Part shown: positions 1 to 9,558 of the stretch, piece after piece
How the letters are laid out: every line of letters starts with the position of its first letter
How positions within the stretch are numbered: position 1 is the first letter of the stretch
From: Prochlorococcus marinus CUG1433
GTDB lineage: Bacteria > Cyanobacteriota > Cyanobacteriia > PCC-6307 > Cyanobiaceae
NCBI GenBank assembly: GCA_017644425.1
Contig: JAEPLN010000001.1
Location: 1,116,001 to 1,180,000, forward strand
DNA length: 64,000 nucleotides
Reading direction: 5' to 3'
The notes under the pieces: model-generated
Told to the model about the DNA's origin: nothing
Seen by the model: only the letters and a program-made list of their open reading frames with translations
Database searches by the model: none
Made by a program: the position numbers and the translations under genes

Positions 1-2
1 AA

Positions 3-425
3 ACAATTACTCCATCTTTAGAGACAATCGAAAGAAATTGGTTTTTAGTTGACGCAAAAGATAAGACTCTTGGTAGACTTGCTACGGAAATTGCAACTGT
101 CTTGAGAGGTAAGAATAAACCAACATTTACACCTCATCTAGATACTGGAGATTTTGTCATTGTAGTAAATGCCGAGAAAGTTGAGGTAACAGGTAAAAAA
201 TCATCACAAAAATTGTACAGGAGACATTCTGGAAGACCAGGAGGAATGAAAATTGAAAAATTTGAGTCTTTACAACAAAGAATTCCTGAAAGAATCATCG
301 AGCAAGCTGTTAAGGGTATGCTGCCTCATAACTCTTTAGGAAGACAGCAATTTAAAAAACTAAAAGTTTATAAAGGTGCTGATCATCCTCATGCTGCTCA
401 GAATCCTGTATTATTAAATAGTTAA
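3..425 (+). CDS. rplM: 50S ribosomal protein L13 (5'-truncated by window edge)
   Basis: L13 is an early-assembling protein of the large ribosomal subunit. The reading frame is open from base 3. It translates through the L13 N-terminal signature ([18 protein letters not shown]) and continues through [21 protein letters not shown] to a stop at 425. About 140 residues are visible, so only the first few codons lie outside the window. An in-frame TTG at 102 is not the real start, because the conserved N-terminus lies upstream of it. rpsI begins 9 nt after the stop, the usual L13-S9 operon. It is complete apart from the window edge and is not a pseudogene. Confidence 0.96.
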   Translation, partial: TITPSLETIERNWFLVDAKDKTLGRLATEIATVLRGKNKPTFTPHLDTGDFVIVVNAEKVEVTGKKSSQKLYRRHSGRPGGMKIEKFESLQQRIPERIIEQAVKGMLPHNSLGRQQFKKLKVYKGADHPHAAQNPVLLNS

Positions 426-434
426 TTTATCAAA

Positions 435-845
435 ATGAATAGTCAAATAAAAAACAAAGCTGTGTATTGGGGAACTGGAAGAAGAAAAACTTCAGTAGCT
501 AGAGTTCGCTTGATTCCAGGAAATGGAATAATAAAAATTAATGGTCGTGCTGGAGATGATTACTTAAACTTCAATCCTCTGCACTTAAATTCAATAAAAG
601 CACCTTTGCAAACATTAGGCCTTGAAAATTCTTATGATATTTTAGTAAATGTTTTCGGCGGTGGATTGACTGGTCAAGCAGATGCTATAAAGCAAGGTGC
701 AGCTCGAGCACTTTGCGAATTATCTCCTGACAATAGGAAACCGCTAAAAACGGAAGGCCATCTCAGTAGAGATCCTAGAGCTAAGGAAAGAAGAAAATAT
801 GGTCTTAAAAAAGCAAGAAAAGCTCCTCAATTCTCTAAACGTTAA
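435..845 (+). CDS. rpsI: 30S ribosomal protein S9
   Basis: S9 is a small-subunit protein whose C-terminal tail reaches the P-site tRNA. The 136-aa product begins with a [16 protein letters not shown] block and ends in the basic, conserved [12 protein letters not shown] tail with the terminal Lys-Arg that contacts tRNA. Length is normal for the family. The gene follows rplM after 9 nt and precedes rpmE by 14 nt, so it is almost certainly cotranscribed with both. Confidence 0.98.
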   Translation: MNSQIKNKAVYWGTGRRKTSVARVRLIPGNGIIKINGRAGDDYLNFNPLHLNSIKAPLQTLGLENSYDILVNVFGGGLTGQADAIKQGAARALCELSPDNRKPLKTEGHLSRDPRAKERRKYGLKKARKAPQFSKR

Positions 846-859
846 AGGAAATTTAAATT

Positions 860-1120
860 ATGCCAAAATCAGAAATACACCCAAAATGGTATCCAGATGC
901 AAAAGTTATTTGTAATGGAGAAGTTGTAATGACTACTGGCTCCACTCAGCCTGAATTACATGTTGATGTTTGGAGTGGTAATCATCCCTTCTTCACTGGA
1001 ACTCAAAAGATTCTTGATACAGAAGGTAGGGTTGATAGGTTTATGAAAAAATATGGAATGGGTTCAGCTAATTCAGCCACATCAAAAGATCAAAAAGAAG
1101 AAAAAGATTCTAAAAAATAG
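860..1120 (+). CDS. rpmE: 50S ribosomal protein L31 (zinc-free type)
   Basis: This 86-aa protein has the L31 core (HPKWYPDAKV near the start and a GNHPFFTGTQ block). L31 bridges the two ribosomal subunits. Only one cysteine (C18) is visible and the other zinc-ligand cysteines of the zinc-binding form are absent, so this is the zinc-independent (C-minus) type. The C-terminus has a low-complexity lysine/glutamate tail. It sits between rpsI and prfA in the same operon. Confidence 0.95.
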   Translation: MPKSEIHPKWYPDAKVICNGEVVMTTGSTQPELHVDVWSGNHPFFTGTQKILDTEGRVDRFMKKYGMGSANSATSKDQKEEKDSKK

Positions 1121-1147
1121 AATTTTCAAAATTAAGCTCAACTTCAT

Positions 1148-2242
1148 TTGGAATACTCAACATTAATTGCAAGGTTGAAAACTGCTTCAGAAAGTTTTGA
1201 AAATTTGGAAGTGCAACTTGCAGATCCTGATATAGCTAATGATCCAAAAAAATTAGAATCTATAGCAAGAGAAAGATCAAAATTGGAACCTTTGGTGATT
1301 GATTTTAATAAGTTGCTTGATACTGATAAAGAAATTGAAGATTCAAAAAATTTATTGAAAGAGAATAGAAATGATAAAGAAATGGAATCTTTGATAAATG
1401 AAGAGTTAATAACTCTTGAGGAATTTAAGAGTGAACTGATTCAAAAAACCACAATCGCCTTATTGCCAAAAGATCCAAGAGATGAAAGAAGTGTAATGTT
1501 AGAAATAAGAGCCGGTGCTGGAGGTAACGAGGCTTGTATCTGGGCGGGTGACTTAGCAAGAATGTATGAAAGATATGGACAAAAAATTGGATGGTCTGTA
1601 AAACCTGTTAGTGCTTCCGAGTCAGATATGGGTGGATTTAAGGAGTTGGTTATCTCCGTTAAGGGAGATGCTGTATATAGTCAACTTAAATTTGAGGCTG
1701 GTGTGCATAGAGTCCAAAGAGTTCCAGCTACTGAATCTCAAGGTAGAGTTCACACCTCTACTGCTACAGTTGCCGTTATGCCTGAGGCTGATCCTGTTGA
1801 GGTTAAAATTGATCCAACAGATCTAGAGGTTGGAACAGCAAGATCAGGAGGTGCAGGAGGACAAAATGTTAATAAGGTAGAAACAGCCATTGATCTTCTC
1901 CACAAGCCTACAGGAATAAGAGTTTTTTGTACTCAAGAGAGATCACAATTGCAAAATCGCGAACGAGCAATGGAAATTTTAAGAGCTAAATTGTATGAAA
2001 TTCAAATAAAAGAAGCCAATGCAAAAGAGAGATCACAAAGGCTTTCCCAGGTTGGAACAGGTGATAGAAGTGAAAAAATCAGAACTTATAATTTTAAAGA
2101 TAACAGGACAACTGATCATAGATTAGGTTCTAATTTTTCTCTTGAGCCAATTCTTGCTGGTCAATTAGAAGAAGTGATTAATGCATGCATAGCGCAAGAA
2201 CAAAAAAGAATGATGGAAGATTTTAATAAAGAAGTAAATTAA
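1148..2242 (+). CDS. prfA: Peptide chain release factor 1
   Basis: RF1 ends translation at UAA and UAG codons. The 364-aa product has the RF1 anticodon-like PAT tripeptide at residues 193-195 (within [13 protein letters not shown]), which separates it from RF2, where the tripeptide is SPF. The catalytic GGQ at residues 237-239 triggers peptidyl-tRNA hydrolysis. The N-terminal third is a helical, coiled-coil-like domain. The start is a TTG, 27 nt after rpmE; the frame gives the usual RF1 N-terminus and length (about 360 aa). It is the last gene of this operon and faces the HNH gene tail to tail. Confidence 0.97.
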   Translation: MEYSTLIARLKTASESFENLEVQLADPDIANDPKKLESIARERSKLEPLVIDFNKLLDTDKEIEDSKNLLKENRNDKEMESLINEELITLEEFKSELIQKTTIALLPKDPRDERSVMLEIRAGAGGNEACIWAGDLARMYERYGQKIGWSVKPVSASESDMGGFKELVISVKGDAVYSQLKFEAGVHRVQRVPATESQGRVHTSTATVAVMPEADPVEVKIDPTDLEVGTARSGGAGGQNVNKVETAIDLLHKPTGIRVFCTQERSQLQNRERAMEILRAKLYEIQIKEANAKERSQRLSQVGTGDRSEKIRTYNFKDNRTTDHRLGSNFSLEPILAGQLEEVINACIAQEQKRMMEDFNKEVN

Positions 2243-2252
2243 GATTTTTTTA

Positions 2253-2759
2253 TTAGATTGCAACCCCTATTACGTATTTACTCCATTCTTTATGCTTGCC
2301 AGAGTCAATTTGTCTTGTGGCTTCAAAATTTAGATTACTTAATGGACGGTAAGGCTTACGTTTTAAGGGCATATTCGCCTCTTCGGGGGTTCGATTACCT
2401 TTTTGTACATTACACCTGAGACATGCAGTAGTAACATTTTCCCAGTTATCTGTTCCACCTCTGCTTCTCGGTAAAACATGATCTATTGATAGGTCGCTAC
2501 CTCTATAGTTACAATATTGGCAAGAATTATTATCTCTCAGAAGAATATTTTTTCTTGTTAAAGAAACCTCTCTAAAAGGAACTTTGACGTAGTAACGAAG
2601 TCTTATAACTGTCGGCAACTTTTTCCCGCTATGAATTGAATATGTTTTATCTTCCTCTAAGCTTTCTGCTTTACCTTTAATCATCAAAATTACTGCTCTT
2701 CGCCAAGAAGTGATGTTTAAAGGTTCATAAGATGCATTTAAAACTAGAGTCTGGCCCAT
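2253..2759 (-). CDS. HNH endonuclease family protein
   Basis: This is a stand-alone HNH-type nuclease of the kind widely conserved in cyanobacteria; its physiological substrate is not known to me. Starting at the methionine of MGQTLVLNASYEPLN it is 168 aa long. Zinc-type cysteine pairs at C80/C83 and C113/C116 bracket the motif with D93-H94, N108 and N117. The frame is open further upstream to 2846, but that would run into the divergent alr gene and add a non-conserved N-terminus, so I place the start at 2759. There are no intein, intron or transposase sequences around it, which argues against a homing element. Confidence 0.88.
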   Translation of the reverse strand: MGQTLVLNASYEPLNITSWRRAVILMIKGKAESLEEDKTYSIHSGKKLPTVIRLRYYVKVPFREVSLTRKNILLRDNNSCQYCNYRGSDLSIDHVLPRSRGGTDNWENVTTACLRCNVQKGNRTPEEANMPLKRKPYRPLSNLNFEATRQIDSGKHKEWSKYVIGVAI

Positions 2760-2827
2760 GCCAAAATACAATTTACATGTCATGCTAACTGTATATTTCA
2801 ATAAGCGCATATATTTGTGCAAAGTTA

Positions 2828-4027
2828 ATGCAAAATAGGCAAACAAATCAGGTATTTAATTTTGATAAATTTCAAAATTTTGAAAAAGATATAGATCTAA
2901 AACAAAGGGCATGGATTGAAGTTAAAGGTAAAGCAATAGAAACAAACGTTAGACAGTTAAGATCAAAATTAAGTAAAAATTGTCAATTTATGGCAGTCGT
3001 TAAAGCTGATGGATATGGACATGATGCAAAAGTAGTATCTGAATATGCTATTGAAGGCGGAGCTTCGGAATTAGGCGTTGCAACTTTAAAAGAAGGGATT
3101 AAGCTACGTTCTTTTGGGGTTAAAAAACCAATTCTTATTCTCGGAAATCTATATACAAAAAGAGATTTAATAATATCCTTTAAAAATGATCTTATGCCAA
3201 CTATAAGTAGTCTAAGAGAGTGTTTAGTTTGTAATAATATCGGGAAGCACTTTGGGTTGAAATTTTCTCTACATCTTAAGGTTGATACTGGAATGTCAAG
3301 ATTAGGATTTGAATCTAATAAATTTGTTCAGCAATTTGAAAAAATAAAATCTTTTGAGAACATTTCAATAAAAGGAATATATAGTCATTTATCTTCTGCA
3401 GATGAAGATAAAGCATTAGCTTCTCAAAGTATTACACAATTACAAAGACTGAAGTTTAATAAATTATTAAAGCAAATTAAGCTTGATAGCAGTAATCAAA
3501 TTAAGATTCATTTGGCTAATTCAGCGGGAATGCTTCTTAGCAAAGATTTTCATTTCAATATGGTGCGTGTTGGGCTTTCTATGTACGGATACAGTCCTCT
3601 TGCTAAAATAGATAAAAATTTATTACTTAATCCAGCTTTATCTTTGAAGGTCAAAGTAGCTTTTATAAGAACTATTGATAAAGGTGTAAGAGTAAGTTAT
3701 GGAGGCAAATTTGTAAGTCATAGAAAAACTAAGTTAGCTATATTAAGTATTGGTTATGCAGATGGTGTACCAAGAAATCTTTCAGGAAAAATTAACGTTA
3801 TCCATAATAATAAATTTTATCCTCAAGTTGGATCTATAACTATGGATCAAATGATGGTAGACATAACAGATTCTAATGAAATTAAAGTTGGTACTACCAT
3901 GTTATTACTAGGATCTGATGGAGATAAAACAATTTCTCCTCTTGAATGGGCAAGAAAATCTAATACTATACCTTGGGAAATTCTTTGTTCTTTTAAAAAT
4001 AGATTACCGAAAGTTCAAGTAGATTAG
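2828..4027 (+). CDS. alr: Alanine racemase
   Basis: Alr is a PLP enzyme that interconverts L- and D-alanine to supply D-alanine for peptidoglycan. The 399-aa product has the PLP lysine K59 in AVVKADGYGHDA. It has the second catalytic base Y291 in RVSYGGKF and the conserved LKVDTGMSRLGF segment. The first 30 or so residues form a non-conserved extension, slightly longer than typical. The gene is divergent from the HNH gene, and only 68 nt separate their starts. Confidence 0.96.
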   Translation: MQNRQTNQVFNFDKFQNFEKDIDLKQRAWIEVKGKAIETNVRQLRSKLSKNCQFMAVVKADGYGHDAKVVSEYAIEGGASELGVATLKEGIKLRSFGVKKPILILGNLYTKRDLIISFKNDLMPTISSLRECLVCNNIGKHFGLKFSLHLKVDTGMSRLGFESNKFVQQFEKIKSFENISIKGIYSHLSSADEDKALASQSITQLQRLKFNKLLKQIKLDSSNQIKIHLANSAGMLLSKDFHFNMVRVGLSMYGYSPLAKIDKNLLLNPALSLKVKVAFIRTIDKGVRVSYGGKFVSHRKTKLAILSIGYADGVPRNLSGKINVIHNNKFYPQVGSITMDQMMVDITDSNEIKVGTTMLLLGSDGDKTISPLEWARKSNTIPWEILCSFKNRLPKVQVD

Positions 4028-4088
4028 ACATTTCGATTAAATAAAAAATTTTGAATGTTTGCAGAAAAATTGATAATGTATAAGAACT

Positions 4089-4177
4089 GGAGAGGTGGCT
4101 GAGTGGTTGAAAGCGGCTCCCTGCTAAGGAGTTACAGGAGGTAACTTTTGTCGAGGGTTCGAATCCCTCCCTCTCCG
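4089..4177 (+). tRNA. tRNA-Ser (anticodon GCU)
   Basis: The 89-nt sequence folds as a class II tRNA. The acceptor stem is GGAGAGG (4089-4095) paired with CCTCTCC (4170-4176), with discriminator G at 4177. The anticodon stem GCTCC/GGAGT encloses the loop CTGCTAA with anticodon GCT at 4123-4125. A long variable arm follows, and the T loop is GTTCGAATC. The long variable arm and anticodon define a serine tRNA reading AGC and AGU. CCA is not encoded. Confidence 0.97.
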
Positions 4178-4212
4178 TAATTAATTAAGAAACTTTTTAG
4201 TTTTTATTTTTT

Positions 4213-5001
4213 TTAAAATAAGTCAAGATTTATATCTTTAAGGTCATAAATAGAATTTAAAATCAAGTCAGCGCCTGCATTTCTAAGATTTGTTTCGTAA
4301 GAATTACGTTCTTTTAATCGAGAATTTAAATGTAAATGAGGGGGAGCTATTCCGATGCTTATGAATTTCTGAGATGGTATTTCTTTTCTGGCATTTATAA
4401 CTGTATTTATATCTGCAATAGTATCTCCTACGTATGCAATAGGAATATTTGATTCGCCGAGTTTATCTGCTAGAAGCTTTTTTGATAAGTTAATAAAACC
4501 CCTTGGATTAGGCTTGTCAGGTGCATCTCCCATAGAAATTAATGGTGGCGATTTTAGCCCAAGTCTTTTTTCTAAAACAAATTTTGCAGAGGCAGACTCT
4601 GCACCACTTACAAAACCCCAAATTATTCCATTGCGTTTAATTAAATCAAAAAACTTTTTATCAACTAACAACTCCTCATTTGTTATGTATCCAGACCAAT
4701 ATTTACTATCTTTATTTGGATCTCCACCAAAGTAAAACTCCTCAAAACATTTTACTATTACTTCTCTTGAGGGGATTTTAAGGTTTAAGTTCTCTTTTTT
4801 TATTCTTCTTTTTATAAGCTCTAAACTTAGATCCCAGTCATTATTCCATATCCCCTCATTTTTTGCATTATCAATATCTAGATAACTTGGCTCCCATCCG
4901 GAAAAGTTGTAAACTGTTTTTTTTAATGAAAGCCTATAACTATTTTCTACGCTTCGGATTACCCCATCAATATCAAATAAAATTAAACCAATATTTTTCA
5001 A
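4213..5001 (-). CDS. HAD superfamily hydrolase, subfamily IA (cyanobacterial type)
   Basis: This is a 262-aa predicted phosphatase of the haloacid dehalogenase fold. Motif I is FDIDGVI with nucleophile D10 and acid/base D12. A motif II serine lies in GFVSGAES, a motif III lysine near KPNPRG, and motif IV acids in YVGDTIADI. The cap domain lies between motifs I and II, as in subfamily IA. The substrate cannot be read from the sequence. It lies 89 nt downstream of cbiG-cobJ on the same strand, so cotranscription is possible but unproven. Confidence 0.85.
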   Translation of the reverse strand: MKNIGLILFDIDGVIRSVENSYRLSLKKTVYNFSGWEPSYLDIDNAKNEGIWNNDWDLSLELIKRRIKKENLNLKIPSREVIVKCFEEFYFGGDPNKDSKYWSGYITNEELLVDKKFFDLIKRNGIIWGFVSGAESASAKFVLEKRLGLKSPPLISMGDAPDKPNPRGFINLSKKLLADKLGESNIPIAYVGDTIADINTVINARKEIPSQKFISIGIAPPHLHLNSRLKERNSYETNLRNAGADLILNSIYDLKDINLDLF

Positions 5002-5090
5002 TTAATTTTTTTAATTCTTTTATAAAAGATTAGTATTCTTATTAGAAAAAAGCAAAAAAGATATTTTCTTTAAAAATGAATTATCTAAGC

Positions 5091-6893
5091 TTAATGTTGT
5101 AAATATCCTCTTGGAGTAAGAAATATTTCATCTATTAACGTGGTTTGAGAATTACCAATAATAATTATTGATAACATATCAATTTCTTCAAAAGGAATTG
5201 TTTTTAAAGTGGAAAATTTTTTAGATTGATTTTCTCTACCTACTTGTCTAGCTATTAAAACGGGAGTATCCCCTTTCCTGGTTTTTAAACATAGATCAAT
5301 TGCACTTTTTAGTTGCCAATTTCTTTCAATGGATTGAGGATTAAATAAAGCTATTACAAAGTCACCCAAAAGAGCTCCTTCAATTCTTTTTTCTATTAAG
5401 GACCATGGAGTTAATTTATCGCTTAAGCTTATTGAACAAAAGTCATTCATTAGTGGTGCTCCACTAATCGCAGCGGCTAATTGCACACTACTTATACCTG
5501 GATGTACTTGAAAGTAAGGTCTGTATTTTTTTTTGATTTTTTGAAGTAATTCTAAAAGTAAACCAGCCATGCCATAAAATCCAGACTCACCTGAAGAAAT
5601 TAAAGCCACTTTTATACCTTCCTCGGCTAATTTAATTGCTTTACTACACCTCTCTTTTTCTTCAGTAAGTTTACTTTCAATTAAAACTTGGTCACTCCTT
5701 TTTAAGGGCTTAATTAAATCTAAATACATTTTGTATCCGATCCAAACAGTACTTCTTGAAAGTGCCTGTTTTGCATTATTGGTTAGGAAGGAGATATCAC
5801 CAGGACCACTTCCAATAATATGAATTTCGCCATGGGTTGGATTATATTGAATTTTTGATTCTGCTACAGCAATAGTTACTGCCCCAGATTGATCTTTAAA
5901 AATTCTTTTTTCTTTTAATAATTTTGATTCTTTTCCTGCTGCTAGTAAGCAAGAGGCTTCTGCTACGGAAGGTGTGCCAATTTCCTTGTGAACGACATTT
6001 GATGGATTTGGAACAATTATTGTTGAAAGATCTTCTTTACTAAAAAACTTTATAGGCAAGTTTTTTTCTTCAGAAAGCTCCAAAATTCCTTTCTCATCTT
6101 TTTTAATATCAATAGTTGCAAATCCTGCAATTGATTGCTGTGATAAATTTCCTGACTCCAAAAAATTATTTAAAGAATTTGCTATAAATTCTTTGCTTGT
6201 ATTTCTTTCACATCCAATGCCAATCCATAATACGGGAGGATGCCAATTTCTTTGATTATTTTCGAATATACTTACATGAAATGTTGAATCTGGTTTTTCA
6301 ATTTCATTTTTATTAATTTGATTAATAATCGCCCCTGATTTTGAAGTTTTCCATAAGCTATTGCCAGATAATTGTTTGCAAAATATTTCTTCGTTCTTGG
6401 CTTGTTTAATAACTAGTTTTGACCAATCCTTTATGTTGCCAGATCTTTTCCAACCCCATTGATTCCCAAATGCATCAAGATTTAAGAAGCTTTGATCATT
6501 GGAATTATTAGTTTCTATTATTTCGCCACCAAGTAAATTAGCAATTTGACATGCAATATTTTGGGTATTTGACTGATGTAAGCCAATTAAAGGAACTATC
6601 TTGGAACATTTGTTATCTATAACGATTACACCTGGATCTTGATCTTTAGAGGTTAAAAAAGAATTTATTATGCGTATTGATGCAGCAATTGAGCCTATAA
6701 AAATTATTAAATCTATTTCCAGCCATTTTTTAAGTAAGATTTCTTTAGGTTTTTGTACTTCAATAAGTTCATTTTCCTTTCCATCATCTTTTGAAGAACC
6801 TGCAATATATATATCTTTGACAAATTCTGTTTTTTTAAGCCTTTTTAAAATTTCTTTTGAATTATTAGATAGACCTATAGCAATTCCTTTCAA
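5091..6893 (-). CDS. cobJ: CbiG-CobJ fusion: cobalamin biosynthesis protein / precorrin-3B C17-methyltransferase
   Basis: The 600-aa protein joins two consecutive corrin-ring enzymes. Residues about 1-330 match the CbiG pattern: IGSIAASIRIINSFL, then DPGVIVIDNKCSKIVPLIGLH, then a C-terminal CbiG segment with LWIGIGCERNT and GTPSVAEASCLLAAG. Residues about 355-600 are a SAM-dependent tetrapyrrole methylase with HIIGSGPGDISFLT near its start and SSGESGFYGMAGL in the middle. CobJ methylates C17 and contracts the ring; CbiG opens the lactone in the anaerobic pathway. Such fusions are known in cyanobacteria. The gene is divergent from psaA across the 334-nt control region. Confidence 0.92.
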   Translation of the reverse strand: MKGIAIGLSNNSKEILKRLKKTEFVKDIYIAGSSKDDGKENELIEVQKPKEILLKKWLEIDLIIFIGSIAASIRIINSFLTSKDQDPGVIVIDNKCSKIVPLIGLHQSNTQNIACQIANLLGGEIIETNNSNDQSFLNLDAFGNQWGWKRSGNIKDWSKLVIKQAKNEEIFCKQLSGNSLWKTSKSGAIINQINKNEIEKPDSTFHVSIFENNQRNWHPPVLWIGIGCERNTSKEFIANSLNNFLESGNLSQQSIAGFATIDIKKDEKGILELSEEKNLPIKFFSKEDLSTIIVPNPSNVVHKEIGTPSVAEASCLLAAGKESKLLKEKRIFKDQSGAVTIAVAESKIQYNPTHGEIHIIGSGPGDISFLTNNAKQALSRSTVWIGYKMYLDLIKPLKRSDQVLIESKLTEEKERCSKAIKLAEEGIKVALISSGESGFYGMAGLLLELLQKIKKKYRPYFQVHPGISSVQLAAAISGAPLMNDFCSISLSDKLTPWSLIEKRIEGALLGDFVIALFNPQSIERNWQLKSAIDLCLKTRKGDTPVLIARQVGRENQSKKFSTLKTIPFEEIDMLSIIIIGNSQTTLIDEIFLTPRGYLQH

Positions 6894-7009
6894 ACCAGAA
6901 ATTATTGATAGTTACTTTGAAATTATATCCTGTAGCTGGATTTAAAAATATTTCTTTGAAATATAAAAAAAAATTTAAGAAATTTAATTAAAATTTGAGT
7001 AAAAATACT

Positions 7010-7015
7010 TATAAT
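7010..7015 (+). promoter_or_regulatory. Candidate -10 element for psaA
   Basis: There is an exact TATAAT hexamer on the + strand upstream of psaA. No recognisable -35 hexamer lies 16-18 nt upstream, so it would have to be an activator-dependent or -10-driven promoter. The region is AT-rich and chance matches are common, hence the modest confidence. Confidence 0.35.
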
Positions 7016-7052
7016 TTAGTCATAGACTAGAATTTAACAAAATATTCATATA

Positions 7053-7197
7053 GTAACAATCATTAGAACATTTGTTACGTTAATGCATAACGAAAGAATC
7101 TTTGCCTTATTATTTTTGAAACGAATATTTAAAGATCCGTAAGATTCGTTTTCTTGAACATTATCATTAAAAATAAGTTCAAGATCCGATCAATCGG
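7053..7197 (+). promoter_or_regulatory. Cluster of inverted repeats in the psaA leader
   Basis: Five perfect inverted repeats lie in this stretch. GTAACAA (7053-7059) pairs with TTGTTAC (7072-7078). CGTTA (7078-7082) pairs with TAACG (7088-7092). AAACGAAT (7119-7126) pairs with ATTCGTTT (7144-7151). TCTTGAAC (7152-7159) pairs with GTTCAAGA (7177-7184). CCGAT (7186-7190) pairs with ATCGG (7193-7197). The third and fourth directly abut and both enclose 17-nt loops. They could be regulator sites on DNA or hairpins in the mRNA leader; the sequence alone does not decide. Confidence 0.5.
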
Positions 7198-7227
7198 CTT
7201 TAATGTCAATTATTTTCGAGGTGCTAG

Positions 7228-9531
7228 ATGACCATCAGCCCACCAGAAAGTGGAGAAAAAAACAAAAAAGTTTTGGAGGATCCTGTTAAGGCCGATCCAA
7301 GACCTATTGATTTTGCCAAATTAGATAAGCCAGGGTTCTGGTCAACTAAATTATCTAAAGGTCCAAAAACTACAACTTGGATCTGGAATTTGCATGCTGA
7401 TGCACATGATTTCGATGTGCATACAGGTGATGCTGAAGAAGCAACAAGAAAAATCTTTTCAGCTCATTTTGGACATCTTGCAGTTATTTTCATATGGATG
7501 AGTGCTGCATTTTTCCATGGAGCAAGATTTTCTAATTATTCAGGTTGGTTAGCTGATCCAACTCATGTCAAACCGGGAGCTCAGCAAGTATGGGCCATTG
7601 TTGGTCAAGAAATGCTTAATGCTGATCTTGGTGCTAACTATAACGGTATTCAAATCAGTTCAGGGATATTCCACATGTGGCGAGCATGGGGAATTACTAA
7701 CGAGAGTGAATTGATGGCTTTAGCAATAGGTGCTGTAGTAATGGCTGCACTTATGCTTCATGCAGGAATTTTTCATTATCATAAAGCAGCTCCAAAAATG
7801 GAGTGGTTCCAAGATATTGAGTCTATGCTTAATCATCATATAGCTGGTTTAGTGGGACTAGGATCTTTAGCATGGGCTGGCCACTGTATTCATATCGGAG
7901 CTCCAACAGCAGCTCTCTTAGATGCAATTGATGCAGGTTCTCCTTTAGTCATAAATGGTAAAGAAATAGCAACTATTGCAGATATGCCTATGCCTCATCA
8001 ACTCTGTGATCCACAAATTATCGGTCAGATATTTCCAGGATTAGCAAGTGGTACAGGTAATTTCTTCAGTTTAAACTGGTTAGCTTTCTCAGACTTCCTT
8101 ACTTTCAAAGGTGGACTTAACCCTGTGACAGGTAGCTTATGGATGACTGATGTTTCCCATCATCATTTAGCTTTTGGTGTAATAGCAATTATTGGTGGTC
8201 ATATGTACAGAACCAATTACGGTATTGGTCATAGTATGAAAGAAATATTAGATTCTCAGCAAGGAGACCCAATATTATTCCCTGCTCCTAAAGGTCATCA
8301 AGGACTTTTTGAGTTCATGGCAGAAAGTAGACATGCCCAGCTTGCGGTAAACCTAGCAATGCTTGGATCAATAAGCATACTTGTATCTCATCACATGTAT
8401 GCGATGCCTCCATATCCATATATAGCTACTGACTATATGACAGTTCTTGGATTATTTACTCATCACATGTGGATTGGTGGATTATTCATAGTAGGTGCAG
8501 GCGCTCATGCAGGAATTGCAATGGTTAGAGATTATGATCCAGCAAAACATATTGATAACGTACTAGACAGAATCCTCAAAGCAAGAGATGCCTTAATCAG
8601 TCACTTGAACTGGGTATGTATGTGGTTAGGATTCCATAGTTTTGGACTCTATATTCACAACGATACTATGAGAGCTTTGGGTAGACCCCAAGATATGTTT
8701 AGTGATTCTGCAATCCAGCTTCAGCCAATTTTTGCTCAATGGGTACAGAGTATTCAAGCTTCTGCTGTTGGAACTTCTCTTTTAGCAGGTACTGCTGAAG
8801 CTTTACCTCACAAAGCTTTAAGTGAGGTTTTCAATGGAAGTTTAGTAGAGGTTGGTGGAAAGGTTGCCATAGCTCCAATTCCATTAGGTACAGCTGATTT
8901 AATGATTCATCATATTCATGCTTTCCAAATTCACGTAACTGTTTTGATACTTCTCAAAGGAGTACTTTACGCAAGAAGTTCAAGGTTGATCCCTGATAAA
9001 GCTTCTTTAGGATTTAGATTCCCTTGTGATGGACCTGGAAGAGGTGGTACATGTCAAGTTTCTTCATGGGATCACGTTTTCTTGGCACTTTTCTGGATGT
9101 ATAACTGTTTATCAATAGTTATTTTCCACTTCTCTTGGAAAATGCAGAGTGATGTTTGGGGACTTACTGGCGGTAATTTCGCACAAAGCTCTATTACTAT
9201 TAATGGTTGGTTAAGAGATTTCCTTTGGGCGCAAGCTTCTCAGGTATTAACAAGTTATGGTGAATCCATAAGCATGTACGGTTTGATGTTCTTAGGAGCT
9301 CACTTCATATGGGCATTTAGTTTAATGTTCCTCTTTAGTGGACGTGGATATTGGCAAGAATTGTTCGAATCAATTGTTTGGGCGCATAACAAACTTAAAG
9401 TTGCTCCAACCATTCAACCAAGAGCTTTATCTATTACTCAGGGTAGAGCGGTAGGTGTAACACACTTCCTTGTCGGTGGTATAGCTACCACATGGGCTTT
9501 CTTCCATGCTCGCCTTTTCGGCCTGGGCTAA
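7228..9531 (+). CDS. psaA: Photosystem I P700 apoprotein A1
   Basis: PsaA is one half of the photosystem I reaction-centre heterodimer in the thylakoid membrane. It binds P700, antenna chlorophylls, phylloquinone and, with PsaB, the FX iron-sulfur cluster. The 767-aa product is full length. The FX loop [12 protein letters not shown] carries ligand cysteines C600 and C609. Many conserved membrane-helix histidines are visible ([27 protein letters not shown]). psaB follows after 27 nt, forming the classic psaAB operon. Confidence 0.99.
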   Translation: MTISPPESGEKNKKVLEDPVKADPRPIDFAKLDKPGFWSTKLSKGPKTTTWIWNLHADAHDFDVHTGDAEEATRKIFSAHFGHLAVIFIWMSAAFFHGARFSNYSGWLADPTHVKPGAQQVWAIVGQEMLNADLGANYNGIQISSGIFHMWRAWGITNESELMALAIGAVVMAALMLHAGIFHYHKAAPKMEWFQDIESMLNHHIAGLVGLGSLAWAGHCIHIGAPTAALLDAIDAGSPLVINGKEIATIADMPMPHQLCDPQIIGQIFPGLASGTGNFFSLNWLAFSDFLTFKGGLNPVTGSLWMTDVSHHHLAFGVIAIIGGHMYRTNYGIGHSMKEILDSQQGDPILFPAPKGHQGLFEFMAESRHAQLAVNLAMLGSISILVSHHMYAMPPYPYIATDYMTVLGLFTHHMWIGGLFIVGAGAHAGIAMVRDYDPAKHIDNVLDRILKARDALISHLNWVCMWLGFHSFGLYIHNDTMRALGRPQDMFSDSAIQLQPIFAQWVQSIQASAVGTSLLAGTAEALPHKALSEVFNGSLVEVGGKVAIAPIPLGTADLMIHHIHAFQIHVTVLILLKGVLYARSSRLIPDKASLGFRFPCDGPGRGGTCQVSSWDHVFLALFWMYNCLSIVIFHFSWKMQSDVWGLTGGNFAQSSITINGWLRDFLWAQASQVLTSYGESISMYGLMFLGAHFIWAFSLMFLFSGRGYWQELFESIVWAHNKLKVAPTIQPRALSITQGRAVGVTHFLVGGIATTWAFFHARLFGLG

Positions 9532-9558
9532 TTACCTGAACTTCACCTTTTTAATTCA

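Larger units (their letters stand above)
6894..7227 (+). promoter_or_regulatory. psaA upstream control region, no coding gene
   Basis: This 334-nt gap between divergent cobJ and psaA is the longest non-coding stretch in the window. I see no convincing small ORF. It holds a TATAAT candidate at 7010-7015 without a clear -35 box. From there to the start codon it has a series of dyad symmetries, listed separately. If the TATAAT box is used, the psaA leader would be about 200 nt. Promoter assignment is inference. Confidence 0.5.

Noticed and set aside
1-101. rplM as a 5'-degraded pseudogene
   Set aside because: The frame is intact from base 3 and matches the conserved N-terminus; only the window edge cuts it.
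2253-2759. HNH gene as a homing endonuclease or phage remnant
   Set aside because: It is a compact stand-alone member of a widespread cyanobacterial family, with no intron, intein or mobile genes around it.
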